Source: PCC-10605 sp964409355 (lineage in GTDB: Bacteria > Cyanobacteriota > Cyanobacteriia > Cyanobacteriales > Cyanobacteriaceae). Taken from it: a stretch of 30,580 bases of DNA. The DNA lies in contig CAYPDC010000042.1 of assembly GCA_964409355.1 (NCBI GenBank), forward strand, positions 1-30,580, given 5' to 3'. The notes beneath the pieces were generated by a model. It was not told the origin of the DNA, ran no database searches, and worked only from the letters and a program-made list of their open reading frames with translations. The position numbers and the translations under genes were made by a program. Shown here in pieces: positions 15,517-23,760 of this stretch (its first letter is position 1; every line of letters begins with the position of its first letter).

Positions 15517-16688
15517 GTTTCTATCTTTATTCCCTTGACAGGGTAGTTAATTTGTTCGGATGTTAAATTTTTACCCTGTAGCAATACCCCAAAATTGCCC
15601 AATCCTTGAGGATTAATTAAATTATGCAGCTGGTTTCTCCTCTCAATAACTTCCCCAATAGGTATTTTCCCACTAGATAATTCAGAGATGCGATCGCCTA
15701 ATCCTAAATTCATTAAAAATAATGCTTGAGGAATATAGCCAATCTTAGACAAATTATATAAATCTCCATAAACTTCTAATGCCGTAAAATTGACATGGGA
15801 GGTAATATCTTGACAACCAATATTGATGTAGGGATTATCATGGTGACGATGTTGATAATAACATTTTAAAGTACCCTTAAATCTTTGAGGATGATAATAT
15901 TTATCAGCACTATAACCATAGTCAATAGTTAGTAAATAACCCTGTTTGAGTTTATCGGCTACGGTTTTCAGCCAATATAAGCCATTGAGGTTAACTTCTG
16001 TGCGATAATTATTAGGATAAAATTTATCATCAAAATTTATCTTTAATCTATCAAAATAGTCTGCTATTTCAGTTGTTGATAAACCCCCTAAAACTTCCGT
16101 TAAAATATTATCTTGATTGACTAAATAAATTTCCTGCAAAATACCTTGATGAAATTCTATTAAATGAACAGGAAAAGCGTCAATTAATTCATTACTAAAA
16201 ACACATCCTAATAAAGAATTGTCGTCTATGTTATCCCATTCATCCCATTTTACTTGCTGAAAATTACCTAAATTCTCTTGAATAATACGTTGTTGTTTAT
16301 CTTTTAAGATTGAGGATTTTTCGATAATTATATATTCTAAACAAGAGAAAAAATCTGAGAAATTGTTAGACAAATATTGAAGAATATTAACTGCTAATTG
16401 TCCTTCTCCTGCTCCAAATTCTACTAAATGAAAAGGTTTTGGTCTTTCTAAAACTCTCCATAATTCTTCTAGTTGAAGGGCAAATAATTCCCCAAAATAA
16501 GAAGATAAAGAAGCGGATGTAAAAAAATCTCCTCCTTCACCAATGGCTATATTTTTAGAATTATAATAACCATATTCAAGATCATATAAACACAAATTCA
16601 TATAATCCGCAAAAGTTATTTTTTTCTCTGGTGAAAGATCAATTATTTTGAGTATTTTATTATATAAAAGATGGGATATATTAAACAT
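15513..16688 (-). CDS. MidA/NDUFAF7-like SAM-dependent methyltransferase (DUF185)
   Basis: This is a class I methyltransferase of the DUF185 family, whose mitochondrial member NDUFAF7/MidA methylates an arginine of a complex I subunit during assembly. In cyanobacteria a role in NDH-1 assembly is plausible but unproven. The N-terminal ITFADYMNLCLYDLEYGYY, the SAM-binding VEFGAGEGQLAVNI and the later FSNELIDAFPVHLIEF and LTIDYGYSADKYY segments are typical. The length of 391 residues is normal. It is convergent with hoxH, the two stop codons sharing TTAA. Being next to hoxH, which belongs to a complex I-related enzyme, is suggestive but may be chance. Confidence 0.88.
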   Translation of the reverse strand: MFNISHLLYNKILKIIDLSPEKKITFADYMNLCLYDLEYGYYNSKNIAIGEGGDFFTSASLSSYFGELFALQLEELWRVLERPKPFHLVEFGAGEGQLAVNILQYLSNNFSDFFSCLEYIIIEKSSILKDKQQRIIQENLGNFQQVKWDEWDNIDDNSLLGCVFSNELIDAFPVHLIEFHQGILQEIYLVNQDNILTEVLGGLSTTEIADYFDRLKINFDDKFYPNNYRTEVNLNGLYWLKTVADKLKQGYLLTIDYGYSADKYYHPQRFKGTLKCYYQHRHHDNPYINIGCQDITSHVNFTALEVYGDLYNLSKIGYIPQALFLMNLGLGDRISELSSGKIPIGEVIERRNQLHNLINPQGLGNFGVLLQGKNLTSEQINYPVKGIKIET

Positions 16689-16849
16689 TTGGTAAAAATT
16701 AATTTTTATTAGTCGCTTTAGCCGACTTTAGCTATTAGCGTAATGAATATTTGTTACAAAGCTATTTATAGGTAAAAATCCTTATATCTCATTATCGGAC
16801 TCCGTACTTTATTAATAAAGAGAAAATGCTACCGACTCTTAGAGAAAAT

Positions 16850-17146
16850 TTAACCGATTGTTGGTGCTAAAAATTTAACGATTAAAGTTAGGGTAGCTAA
16901 AAGTAACCCACTGACAACGGTTATAAAAATACCTCTGTTGGTAAACTCAAGATTATCAAGTCTTTTGCTAAAACCTTCTTGATTACCCTTAATTGAGGCT
17001 ATTTCTACTCTCATATCATTTAACTTGTTATCTACCTGCTCAAAACGAGAGTCTATTTTTTCATTAACTAGCTCAAATTTACGATCGACTTGCTCAAATT
17101 TAGAGTTAATTAAATCTTTTAACTCATTATCTGTTACTGTACTCAT
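16850..17146 (-). CDS. Small coiled-coil protein with C-terminal membrane helix
   Basis: The 98-residue protein has a long coiled-coil region (about 5-68) made of repeated F-E-x-V-D-x-K heptads (SKFEQVDRKFELVNEKIDSR). One membrane helix lies at about 72-92 (GIFITVVSGLLLATLTLIVK). Such tail-anchored coiled-coil proteins are frequent in cyanobacteria and carry no known function; similar layouts are sometimes labelled DUF1640-like. It lies 128 bases beyond the toxin-antitoxin pair on the same strand, and a joint transcript is possible. Confidence 0.7.
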   Translation of the reverse strand: MSTVTDNELKDLINSKFEQVDRKFELVNEKIDSRFEQVDNKLNDMRVEIASIKGNQEGFSKRLDNLEFTNRGIFITVVSGLLLATLTLIVKFLAPTIG

Positions 17147-17274
17147 GTTAAGATCCTTATAGCATTATTAACTCTAAGAGGATAGAAGTAAGGCTTAATT
17201 ATTCCTATCCTTGCCTCAACTTTAATTCACTGAGTAGAATTTAGAATTTATGGTATATTGCTGATTTAAGGTAT

Positions 17275-17469
17275 TTATTTTGTTTTTGCTAAAGATTTAA
17301 AACTTTCACCTTTGGAATAGTCAACTAATTTAGCCTTCTTAAACCATTCATCGGTTAATTCTGGTATATCTGAATAGTCAATATCCTCATCTGACATTGC
17401 CTCAATTTCTTTCATTCTTTCTTCAGTCATAGGGGGGATTTCACTTCTTTTAACTGTAATAATTGTCAT
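17275..17469 (-). CDS. Short BrnA-type antitoxin
   Basis: This 64-residue protein is encoded directly after the BrnT-type toxin and overlaps its 3' end by 20 bases. The central block MSDEDIDYSDIPELTDEWFK is the recognition region of antitoxins paired with BrnT. Typical BrnA proteins continue with a ribbon-helix-helix DNA-binding part ending in a G-x-GYQTRIN-type motif. That part is absent here: the protein ends with a Lys/Ser-rich tail after KAKLVDYSKG. It may bind the toxin without repressing the operon in the usual way, or it may be a truncated copy. An AGAGAGG ribosome site five bases before the ATG, inside the toxin gene, supports the start. Confidence 0.75.
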   Translation of the reverse strand: MTIITVKRSEIPPMTEERMKEIEAMSDEDIDYSDIPELTDEWFKKAKLVDYSKGESFKSLAKTK

Positions 17470-17722
17470 ATTTTAACCTCTCTTTTTTATTGGATCTACG
17501 GGCAGATATAATCCTAACCTTTTCTCCTCTTTCAGTATAAACAACGGTAAAATAAATTGTCACCTTTTTACCAATCCCTATTACCCTAACCTCACCATAA
17601 TCAAATCTATCATCTATCTCTGTTAACATCGGATAATCAAATACTTCGATTGCATCCTCAAATCTAATCCCATGTTTTTCTTGATTCCTGATATTTTTTT
17701 GACTATCCCATTCAAACTCCAT
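17450..17722 (-). CDS. brnT: BrnT family toxin
   Basis: BrnT is the ribonuclease toxin of a type II toxin-antitoxin system; it folds like RelE and cuts RNA when released from its antitoxin. The family pattern EFEWDSQKNIRNQEKHGIRF is at the N-terminus. The DRFDYGEVRVIGIG and YFTVVYTERGEKVRIISARR segments follow, with the conserved RIISARRSNKKER region at the C-terminus. The length of 90 residues is normal. An in-frame ATG at 17737 adds MENLG; its AAGAGG site sits only one base away, so the family start is preferred, with doubt. The toxin-first order and the overlapping antitoxin are typical of this system. Confidence 0.88.
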   Translation of the reverse strand: MEFEWDSQKNIRNQEKHGIRFEDAIEVFDYPMLTEIDDRFDYGEVRVIGIGKKVTIYFTVVYTERGEKVRIISARRSNKKERLKYDNYYS

Positions 17723-17833
17723 ACCTAAGTTTTCCATACCTCTTAATTTTCAAACACTGACTGAATAGTAGGCGATCGCTCTTAATAAAAAGTGTAGGGA
17801 ACATACGATGGATAGTATATTTATTCTTAGAAA

Positions 17834-19042
17834 TCAGTTTATTTCTGTGCTTCGCCAACTTAATTTCAAGTTTAACCAGTAATTCCAAACCGTAACAAGT
17901 GCGATCGCACCTAAGTTAGCAAGATAACGATTTAAACCAAAGAGATTAAAGAATATGTTTAATAATAAAACATTGAGAATCAGACCAACTAAACAAATGA
18001 GGTTAAATTTAATAAATCTTTTCAACTTTTGTTTTTTACCTCGTTGAGTCTGAGAAATATCCCTAAAAGTCCAAATATCATTCCAGAGGAAGTTATTGAT
18101 AATCGCCAATTCTGCCGCTATAATTTTACTGCGAGTCAAGGGTAAAGCTAATGTAGAAGGATCGCTTAACAGATAAAGAAAAGCCATATCCACAAAAACC
18201 CCACTGAATCCCACGATACCAAAACGCAAAAAGCGATCAAATTGCCATAAAGATAAACGCAGACGAATTAAATGACGAATATAGTCAATATATTGTTTTT
18301 TTGTAACTTTGCTTTCTCCCTCTTGTCTTTCCTGAAATACATAACCTACCTCTGCAATCCAACCCACTTTTCCTCTACCAATTACCTCCACAAGAATTTT
18401 ATAACCTAAAGGACTCAGAGTGCAATTTAACAAACAACGACGACGCACCAAAAAATAACCACTCATGGGATCAGATACTCTCCCAATTACTTCTGGTAAT
18501 ATAATTAAACCAAGAGTTTGCGCCCCCCGAGAGAGAAAACGACGGGTAAGACTCCAATCGCTAACCCCTCCTCCTTCCACATGACGACTCCCCACTGCTA
18601 AATCCGCACCCTTTTCTATTTCTTCCCATAAATTCAGCAGGGTTTCGGGGGGATGTTGTAAATCCGCATCAATGACACCAATGACTTCTCCTTGTGACAC
18701 TTGCCAACCTCGAATAACGGCGGTGGATAATCCCTTTTCTTCCACACGGCGCATAACTTTTAAAGTAGGATAAGTCGCCATTAAATCTAATGCTATTTGC
18801 CAAGTGCGATCGGGGCTATTGTCATCTACAACAATTAATTCATATTGTTGGGGGATTTTTGTCTCTAATAAATCGGTTAATTGAGCAATTAAATAGGGGA
18901 TATTTTGAGATTCATTGTAAGTAGGAATAACTAAAGATAATTTGATATTCTTCTGGGAGTAACTTATTTTTTCCTCAATTTTATCTATTTTTAAACTACC
19001 TAAAGGTTCAGATAATAAATATTTGCTGTTAACAAAACTCAT
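17834..19042 (-). CDS. Dpm1-like glycosyltransferase fused to GtrA-type membrane domain
   Basis: The N-terminal domain (about 35-255) is a family 2 glycosyltransferase like dolichol-phosphate mannose synthase: LVIPTYNESQNIPYLI, VVDDNSPDRT at 71-80 and IDADLQHPPE around 124-133. It likely moves a sugar from a nucleotide donor to a polyprenyl phosphate carrier. The C-terminal part (about 265-395) is a four-helix GtrA domain (FGIVGFSGVFVDMAFLYLL, then NNFLWNDIWTFRD), a family implicated in moving such lipid-linked sugars across the membrane. The fusion puts making and flipping in one chain. It heads a minus-strand stretch of polysaccharide genes with the broken GT4 gene. Confidence 0.92.
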   Translation of the reverse strand: MSFVNSKYLLSEPLGSLKIDKIEEKISYSQKNIKLSLVIPTYNESQNIPYLIAQLTDLLETKIPQQYELIVVDDNSPDRTWQIALDLMATYPTLKVMRRVEEKGLSTAVIRGWQVSQGEVIGVIDADLQHPPETLLNLWEEIEKGADLAVGSRHVEGGGVSDWSLTRRFLSRGAQTLGLIILPEVIGRVSDPMSGYFLVRRRCLLNCTLSPLGYKILVEVIGRGKVGWIAEVGYVFQERQEGESKVTKKQYIDYIRHLIRLRLSLWQFDRFLRFGIVGFSGVFVDMAFLYLLSDPSTLALPLTRSKIIAAELAIINNFLWNDIWTFRDISQTQRGKKQKLKRFIKFNLICLVGLILNVLLLNIFFNLFGLNRYLANLGAIALVTVWNYWLNLKLSWRSTEIN

Positions 19043-19106
19043 TTTTTATTATTTAAAATATTTGTTTATAAGGCTCTTTTACAGTGTGTTAATTATTGAG
19101 CAGATA

Positions 19107-19239
19107 ATATAGCAGCCGTTTATGATTCATAAGAATTTGGTGAGGGTAGGTGTCAGGTGTCAGGTGTCAGAATTGTCATGCAGTAGAGCGTGTTTTTATG
19201 CAGTTATGATTTCTCACATAAGATTCCTGACTGCTATAT
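19107..19239. mobile_element. Family A MITE-like element, copy 2, with internal heptamer repeat
   Basis: The ends TATAGCAGCC and GACTGCTATA match copy 1 and form an inverted repeat of about 28 bp. The centre differs from copy 1 and holds three GGTGTCA heptamers in a row (19149-19169). The right tip supplies the TAG stop (19234-19236) of the GT4 pseudogene. Confidence 0.7.
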
Positions 19240-20288
19240 TGGCACTTCCTCAAATAATTTTTTCAACTTTTTTGTCTCTGTAAGTATATCGTGATTTTGC
19301 TTAACTTTTTCTTTACCTATTTTACCAATCTTCCTTAACTCTTCATTAGATAAACTCAAAGCCTTTTCTAATTTATCCGTTAAACTTTCAATATCCCCTG
19401 CAAAGCATAACCAACCAGACTCACCCTCAACCACTAATTCAGGTATTCCTGCAACATAAGTGCTGACTACTGGTCTTCCCAATGCTAAAGATTCCATAAT
19501 CACGACAGGTAAACCTTCGGCGAAACTTGGCATTTAATTCCCCTCTGTTTTAAAAGTGCGATGGCATCTAATAACAATAATTGTCCTTTTTGGGGGCATA
19601 ATCTTCCAACACAGACTAATTTATTTTCCGAAGGAATAGGAGTAATTTCGGCTTGAATAAACTTCTCATCTAAACCGCAGTGAATAATATGGATTTTCTG
19701 CCAATCTTGATAGTTACACCAACGGTAAACTTGACTTTTACCATAGTTACTAATTGCCACCACAAAAGTAGCTCTCTTGATTTTCTCAGAAAGTGCGATC
19801 GCCTCTGGTTTATCAAATTCTTCAGGGCCATGAATGGTAAAGCTATAAGTGAAGTCGCTTAAAATACTTGTGAGCATAGCAACCGCCGTCGAATTCGTGC
19901 CGAAATGAGCGTGGATGTGTCTTATTCCCTCTCGTTTGAGCAAAAATGACAAAACACAACCCTCCGCCAAATAAGCTAAATTAAGCAAAAAACCTCGATG
20001 GGAGTTATAGCCTATTTTAACTGTCACTCTCAAAGCCTGAAAGAATTTAAGAGGGAAAAATAAAGCTATTTTGAACAAATTTACCAATAAGCCAAAAATA
20101 CCAACATCAAGGATAAATTGAGTTTTTTGTAATTCTTCAATATCGAGAGAATCAACTAATTCATCAGATAATTTTCTAACAGAAAATCGTTTAACCGTTA
20201 TTCCTTGAGACTCTAAAGCGATAATCTCTCGGCGAATAAAACTATGGCTAACTTTAGGATATTGGTTAATTAAATAGGCTATTTTCAT
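19234..20288 (-). pseudogene. GT4-family glycosyltransferase, broken by an internal deletion and frameshift
   Basis: The first part (20288 down to about 19535) encodes the N-terminal half of a WcaL-like GT-B glycosyltransferase: MKIAYLINQYPKVSHSFIRR, HAHFGTNSTAVAM, FTIHGPEEFD, and CVGRLCPQKGQLLLLDAIAL at the start of the donor domain. The frame then runs out after QRGIKCQ. The C-terminal part resumes in another frame as PSFAEGLPVVIMESLALGRP with the E-x7-E motif and runs to 19234. In intact relatives about 70-90 residues (a GDG-containing strand and the next helices) lie between these blocks, so a deletion plus frame change has removed part of the nucleotide-sugar site. The present stop comes from a family A element. 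An active enzyme is very unlikely. Confidence 0.85.
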
Positions 20289-20545
20289 GAGAATTAAAAA
20301 TTAAGAATTAAGTTATCTCTATACTTATCAGGGTTATTGTAAAATCGAGATAAAATTACCTGTTGTTAGTTCAATTCATTGAGCGTTATCTATTAGCGCA
20401 ATGGAGATTTATTGCAAAGCGGTTTATGAATAAAAACTATAGCAGTCCTAAATCATTTGTGAGAAATTTAAACTAAGTTTCCCTTTATTTAAAAGCGTTA
20501 GGGGGGATGTCTAAATAAATTTCATTACTAATAGAGATTTTTAAT
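20289..20545. repeat. Spacer with family C repeat and a partial family A element
   Basis: Positions 20368-20431 are the family C repeat (see 2338-2400). Positions 20438 to about 20511 match the reverse complement of family A copy 1 from TATAGCAGTC to GGGGGGAT. The other end is missing, so this is a truncated third copy. No gene is seen. Confidence 0.6.
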
Positions 20546-21448
20546 TCAAATAAAAGATTGACAAAAACTGATGGTTTCTCTAACAAAGTCTTCCGTTGAT
20601 TCGTATGGTAACACATTTCTACCTTTCATGATTTTGCCTGTTAGATTAGGAATATTTTTAGTGTATAATTCTATTCTTTGCTCAGGAGTTTCCTTAAAAC
20701 CTTCCTTACTGACACTGGTAGCTTTTTCTCCCATTAACAGTAAAGTTTTAGGCTCTAATTTTGCCATTAATTTAGAGTAATCTTTACGCCAAAAACCAGC
20801 TAAGAAAGAAAAAACAGCAAAGCGATTCATAGGATTAATAGCCGCTTTTTCTAGCATATCTAACCATTCATCATCTACGTCTTTTTCCTCTGCAAATAAT
20901 TCTTTAACGGAGAAGGATTTAATAAACTCTCGACGACGGGCATATTGATAAAACAAAGAACCAATAAAACTATCAAAAAATAGATTCCAAATAATTTCAC
21001 TAACTCTCAAATTACCACCATTGATCATGATATTCCAAGCCGGAGGACCAGACAACACCAAACCTTTAATCAAATCACATTTCATTTCCCCTGTCGCCAT
21101 ATAAACGGTAATGGGAAAAGAAGCTCCTTGTACAATCAAAATTACTGGTTTTTTGACAACATTAATGATAAAATGATTGAGTTGATTAGCCCAGTCTTTT
21201 GGATCATAAGCCAAACGAACTAAATCACTTTGACCACAACCTAGCAAATCTGGATTGTAAATCGGTATTTTGACTTCTGATTCTGCTTGTTTTGAGAGAA
21301 AACGTTGCCAAAAAATGCCTGATAATCCAACTCCAATGGGGTGAATTAAAACCATGACATAAGGAAAATCTGATTCGGTATTACAACTTGTATAAGCACA
21401 TTTATATTTTTTCCAAGTATAATACTTGGTTTCATTTGTAATGATCAT
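20546..21448 (-). CDS. Alpha/beta hydrolase fold protein with non-canonical active site
   Basis: The 300-residue protein has the alpha/beta hydrolase layout: an oxyanion-type HPIG at 36-39, NPDLLGCGQSD after strand 4, a nucleophile-elbow position at GASFP (Ser110), a helical cap and a final strand pair with LLLMGEKAT. The elbow lacks the usual G-x-S-x-G. Where the catalytic His is expected near the C-terminus the sequence reads GRNVLPYEST, so the His is not visible. A non-hydrolytic or altered role is possible. The substrate is unknown. It is divergent from the RsbW-like gene (90 bases). Confidence 0.75.
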   Translation of the reverse strand: MIITNETKYYTWKKYKCAYTSCNTESDFPYVMVLIHPIGVGLSGIFWQRFLSKQAESEVKIPIYNPDLLGCGQSDLVRLAYDPKDWANQLNHFIINVVKKPVILIVQGASFPITVYMATGEMKCDLIKGLVLSGPPAWNIMINGGNLRVSEIIWNLFFDSFIGSLFYQYARRREFIKSFSVKELFAEEKDVDDEWLDMLEKAAINPMNRFAVFSFLAGFWRKDYSKLMAKLEPKTLLLMGEKATSVSKEGFKETPEQRIELYTKNIPNLTGKIMKGRNVLPYESTEDFVRETISFCQSFI

Positions 21449-21538
21449 AACAATTAGGGGGGAATAATTTTAAGTTAGAATAACTTTATCTCATAGTAGT
21501 TTAAATTAGATTGGGACAAGAATAAAAAATCGTGGGGG

Positions 21539-21979
21539 ATGAGAGGGAAATTGAAAGTTTTTCATCACATATCATTTAAAGTTAAAAGTGATTTAATCTA
21601 TCTCAAAGATGTTTTGTCTCAGTTTGAAAGTGTTAAACAGGGATGGATTTGCGAAAAGGATTGGCTACAATGTCAGTTAGCTTTAGCGGAGGGGTTTACC
21701 AATGCGGTACGTCATGCTCATAAAAATAAACCTCCTGAAACTTTGATAGAGATAGAGATTAGCCTCAGTCGAGAGGAAATTACAATTCAAGTGTGGGATT
21801 ACGGACAACCTTTTCAATTAGAATCTTTACAGGAAAGACTGAAGCATCAACAGGAATTAGCAACTGGGGGGAGAGGTATTGAAATTTTGCAAAAAATCGC
21901 CGACAATTTAAGCTACGATCGCACCCCTGATAATCGGAATTGTTTAGTAATTAGAAAAAAGTTAACAATTAATAATTAG
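21539..21979 (+). CDS. RsbW-like anti-sigma/serine kinase ATP-binding protein
   Basis: This is a stand-alone GHKL ATPase domain of the type found in anti-sigma factors and serine kinases such as RsbW, which phosphorylate STAS-domain antagonists in partner-switching pathways. The N box is EGFTNAVRHAHKN (Glu51, Asn55), the G1 box is VWDYGQPF (Asp87, Gly89) and the G2 box is ATGGRGIEIL (110-113), so ATP binding looks intact. The length of 146 residues is normal. No STAS protein or PP2C phosphatase is adjacent. The ATG at 21539 has a G-rich site directly before it; a TTG at 21551 with GAGAGGG before it is another option. Confidence 0.88.
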   Translation: MRGKLKVFHHISFKVKSDLIYLKDVLSQFESVKQGWICEKDWLQCQLALAEGFTNAVRHAHKNKPPETLIEIEISLSREEITIQVWDYGQPFQLESLQERLKHQQELATGGRGIEILQKIADNLSYDRTPDNRNCLVIRKKLTINN

Positions 21980-21995
21980 TCAGTGGAAAAGAGAA

Positions 21996-22163
21996 TCAAA
22001 CCTCATTAAAACACCAGATGATGAAACCAATGAGAATAATTAGTGAAAATAAAGACAAATAGTTACCGAGAAAAAGGAAAAAATTAGTAATAACGGAAAA
22101 ACAGATAAAATGCCCTAACTGATTAAAAATAAAAACAAAAATAGCAAATAAAATAAAATTCAC
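21996..22163 (-). CDS. Possible small hydrophobic two-helix protein
   Basis: An open frame on the minus strand starting with GTG encodes 55 residues, almost all hydrophobic. It has two likely membrane helices (about 2-14 plus 20-34, and 38-52), the block FNQLGHFICF in between, and ends WCFNEV. It lies tail to tail with the RsbW-like gene. No ribosome site is seen before the GTG and the DNA is AT-rich, which favours chance hydrophobic frames. It may still be a real small membrane protein. Confidence 0.3.
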   Translation of the reverse strand: MNFILFAIFVFIFNQLGHFICFSVITNFFLFLGNYLSLFSLIILIGFIIWCFNEV

Positions 22164-22347
22164 AATTCAGCACAAGTTTCGATCAATAAATTAAGAATTT
22201 TATCCTACCACAATAATCTGGGAAACTGTGATAAGATAAGAACGACCGCACACAGGCGGATAATGGCGATAATCAAGCCTTATGCAATAAATAAATTCTA
22301 TGATTTTCATGTACAGTAGTTCACTTTAAAGTACATAGATAAACTTC
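22164..22347. other. Upstream region of the NIL-ferredoxin gene
   Basis: The AT-rich spacer has a possible regulatory part at about 22200-22330 with ATGTACAGT and AGTACAT words (about 22309-22337) that form an imperfect inverted repeat before the start. No promoter boxes or other gene can be called with confidence. Confidence 0.3.
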
Positions 22348-22752
22348 ATGAAGAAAAGAGTAACTCTCACCTTTCCCCGCACAGTAGTACAAATGCCCGT
22401 CACCTACCGACTGGCAAAAGAATTTAATATTGCGGCTAATATTATCAGGGCGCAAGTAGCCCCCAATCAAGTGGGAAAGCTAGTCTTAGAATTGTCAGGA
22501 GATATTGATCAACTCGAATCCGCCGTCAACTGGATGAAAAGTAACAACATTGATGTATCGCTGACTACAGGAGAAATTATCATTAACGAAGAAACCTGTG
22601 TTCATTGTGGCTTATGTACGGGAGTTTGTCCCACAGAATCTTTAACCATTAATCCCAATACTTATCAGTTAGAATTTAGACAGCAAACCTGTATAGTGTG
22701 TGAGCAATGTATTCCAACTTGTCCAGTACAAGCAATTACCAGTAATTTATGA
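22348..22752 (+). CDS. NIL domain protein with two [4Fe-4S] ferredoxin motifs
   Basis: The N-terminal 75 residues form a NIL domain, an ACT-like fold first known from methionine ABC transporter ATPases and thought to bind a small ligand. The C-terminal part is a bacterial-type 2[4Fe-4S] ferredoxin with Cys84, 87, 90 and 94 (CVHCGLCTGVCP) and Cys115, 118, 121 and 125 (CIVCEQCIPTCP). Fusions of this kind occur across cyanobacteria and in methionine or homocysteine metabolism contexts. An electron carrier tuned by a sulfur metabolite is a reasonable guess, not proven. A universal stress protein gene follows 89 bases later. Confidence 0.9.
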   Translation: MKKRVTLTFPRTVVQMPVTYRLAKEFNIAANIIRAQVAPNQVGKLVLELSGDIDQLESAVNWMKSNNIDVSLTTGEIIINEETCVHCGLCTGVCPTESLTINPNTYQLEFRQQTCIVCEQCIPTCPVQAITSNL

Positions 22753-22841
22753 ATTTTCGTTGTCTAACAATTGTCTGTAAGTACACCTAGAACCGATCTC
22801 AAATTATAATTAAAGCTAGGTAACAAACAGAGGCAATAGTT

Positions 22842-23738
22842 ATGTTTAACCATGGTTTAATATGTACCGATTTCACCGACGGCTTGGATAAAATGATTTA
22901 TTCCGTATCAGCTTTGGGGGAAGGAGGATTTAAAGAAATTACTTTTTTACATAGTGTTGATATTTGGAATGAGGGAGAAATACCCCGTGTTGATCATGAC
23001 AAAGTAGAGGAAGCGAAAAATAGACTATCTCCTGCTTTAAATAATGTACCAGATGGCATGAAAGTCCATATCGAGGTTTTATCAGGCAATCCTTCAGATA
23101 ATATTTTAGCAACGATTAAAAAATATAAGGTGGACTTAGTTATTACTGGTTCACCGGTTAGCACTTCTTTAGAACAAATTTTCTTCGGTTCAACTACCGC
23201 TAAGATTAGAAGTAAACTGAAAGTGCCGATGATGATTTTACGCCCTCAATTGATGTCGGTATATCGCAATGATGAATTTGCCCTCCGATGTCGCAATCTT
23301 AACCGTTTTTGGTTAGTGCCTTATAATGATTTACCTCGTCATCGTTATATAGCTGACAAAATTGCGGATTATTATAGTCAACAAAATGAAAATCTTATGT
23401 TAGAAGAATGTTTATTTGTGTCTGTGGTTGATGAGGTTTCTCGCAGTGAAATTTTGACAAAGAATAAAATCCAAGAAGCAGAAAAAACATTGGCTTCTCT
23501 AAAAGAAAGTTTTGCTTCCTCCTCCGTGAAAGTGGAAACAATGGTGAAAACGGGTAATCCCTTAGAAGAAATTTTTAAAGTGGCTTTTGACAATAATATC
23601 AGCGCGATCGTCTTTGCCGAGAATTACAAAGAAGAAAATGTGTTCGATCGCATCTTAAGTTTAGCCGTTGGTAGTAATGCCAATTATCTTTTAAACTGTA
23701 GTTGGTTTCCCCTTTTGTATTTCCCGATTCATCAGTAA
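22842..23738 (+). CDS. Tandem-domain universal stress protein
   Basis: Two UspA domains follow each other (about 1-136 and 150-298). The first has the core DLVITGSPVSTSLEQIFFGS followed by TTAKIRSKLKVPMMILRP, which resembles the ATP-binding loop. The second is more divergent: it ends in AVGSNANYLLNCSWFPLLYF and lacks a clear G-2x-G-9x-G loop. Such proteins bind nucleotides and are induced by stress. An AGAGG site eight bases before the ATG supports the start. Its position after the NIL-ferredoxin gene may indicate shared redox or stress control. Confidence 0.88.
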   Translation: MFNHGLICTDFTDGLDKMIYSVSALGEGGFKEITFLHSVDIWNEGEIPRVDHDKVEEAKNRLSPALNNVPDGMKVHIEVLSGNPSDNILATIKKYKVDLVITGSPVSTSLEQIFFGSTTAKIRSKLKVPMMILRPQLMSVYRNDEFALRCRNLNRFWLVPYNDLPRHRYIADKIADYYSQQNENLMLEECLFVSVVDEVSRSEILTKNKIQEAEKTLASLKESFASSSVKVETMVKTGNPLEEIFKVAFDNNISAIVFAENYKEENVFDRILSLAVGSNANYLLNCSWFPLLYFPIHQ

Positions 23739-23760
23739 TTTAATGAGTAATAAGTGATAA

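Noticed and set aside
22200..22347. Riboswitch upstream of the NIL-ferredoxin gene
   Set aside because: A SAM- or cobalamin-type leader was considered because of the NIL domain, but no conserved core or stable helices were recognised.
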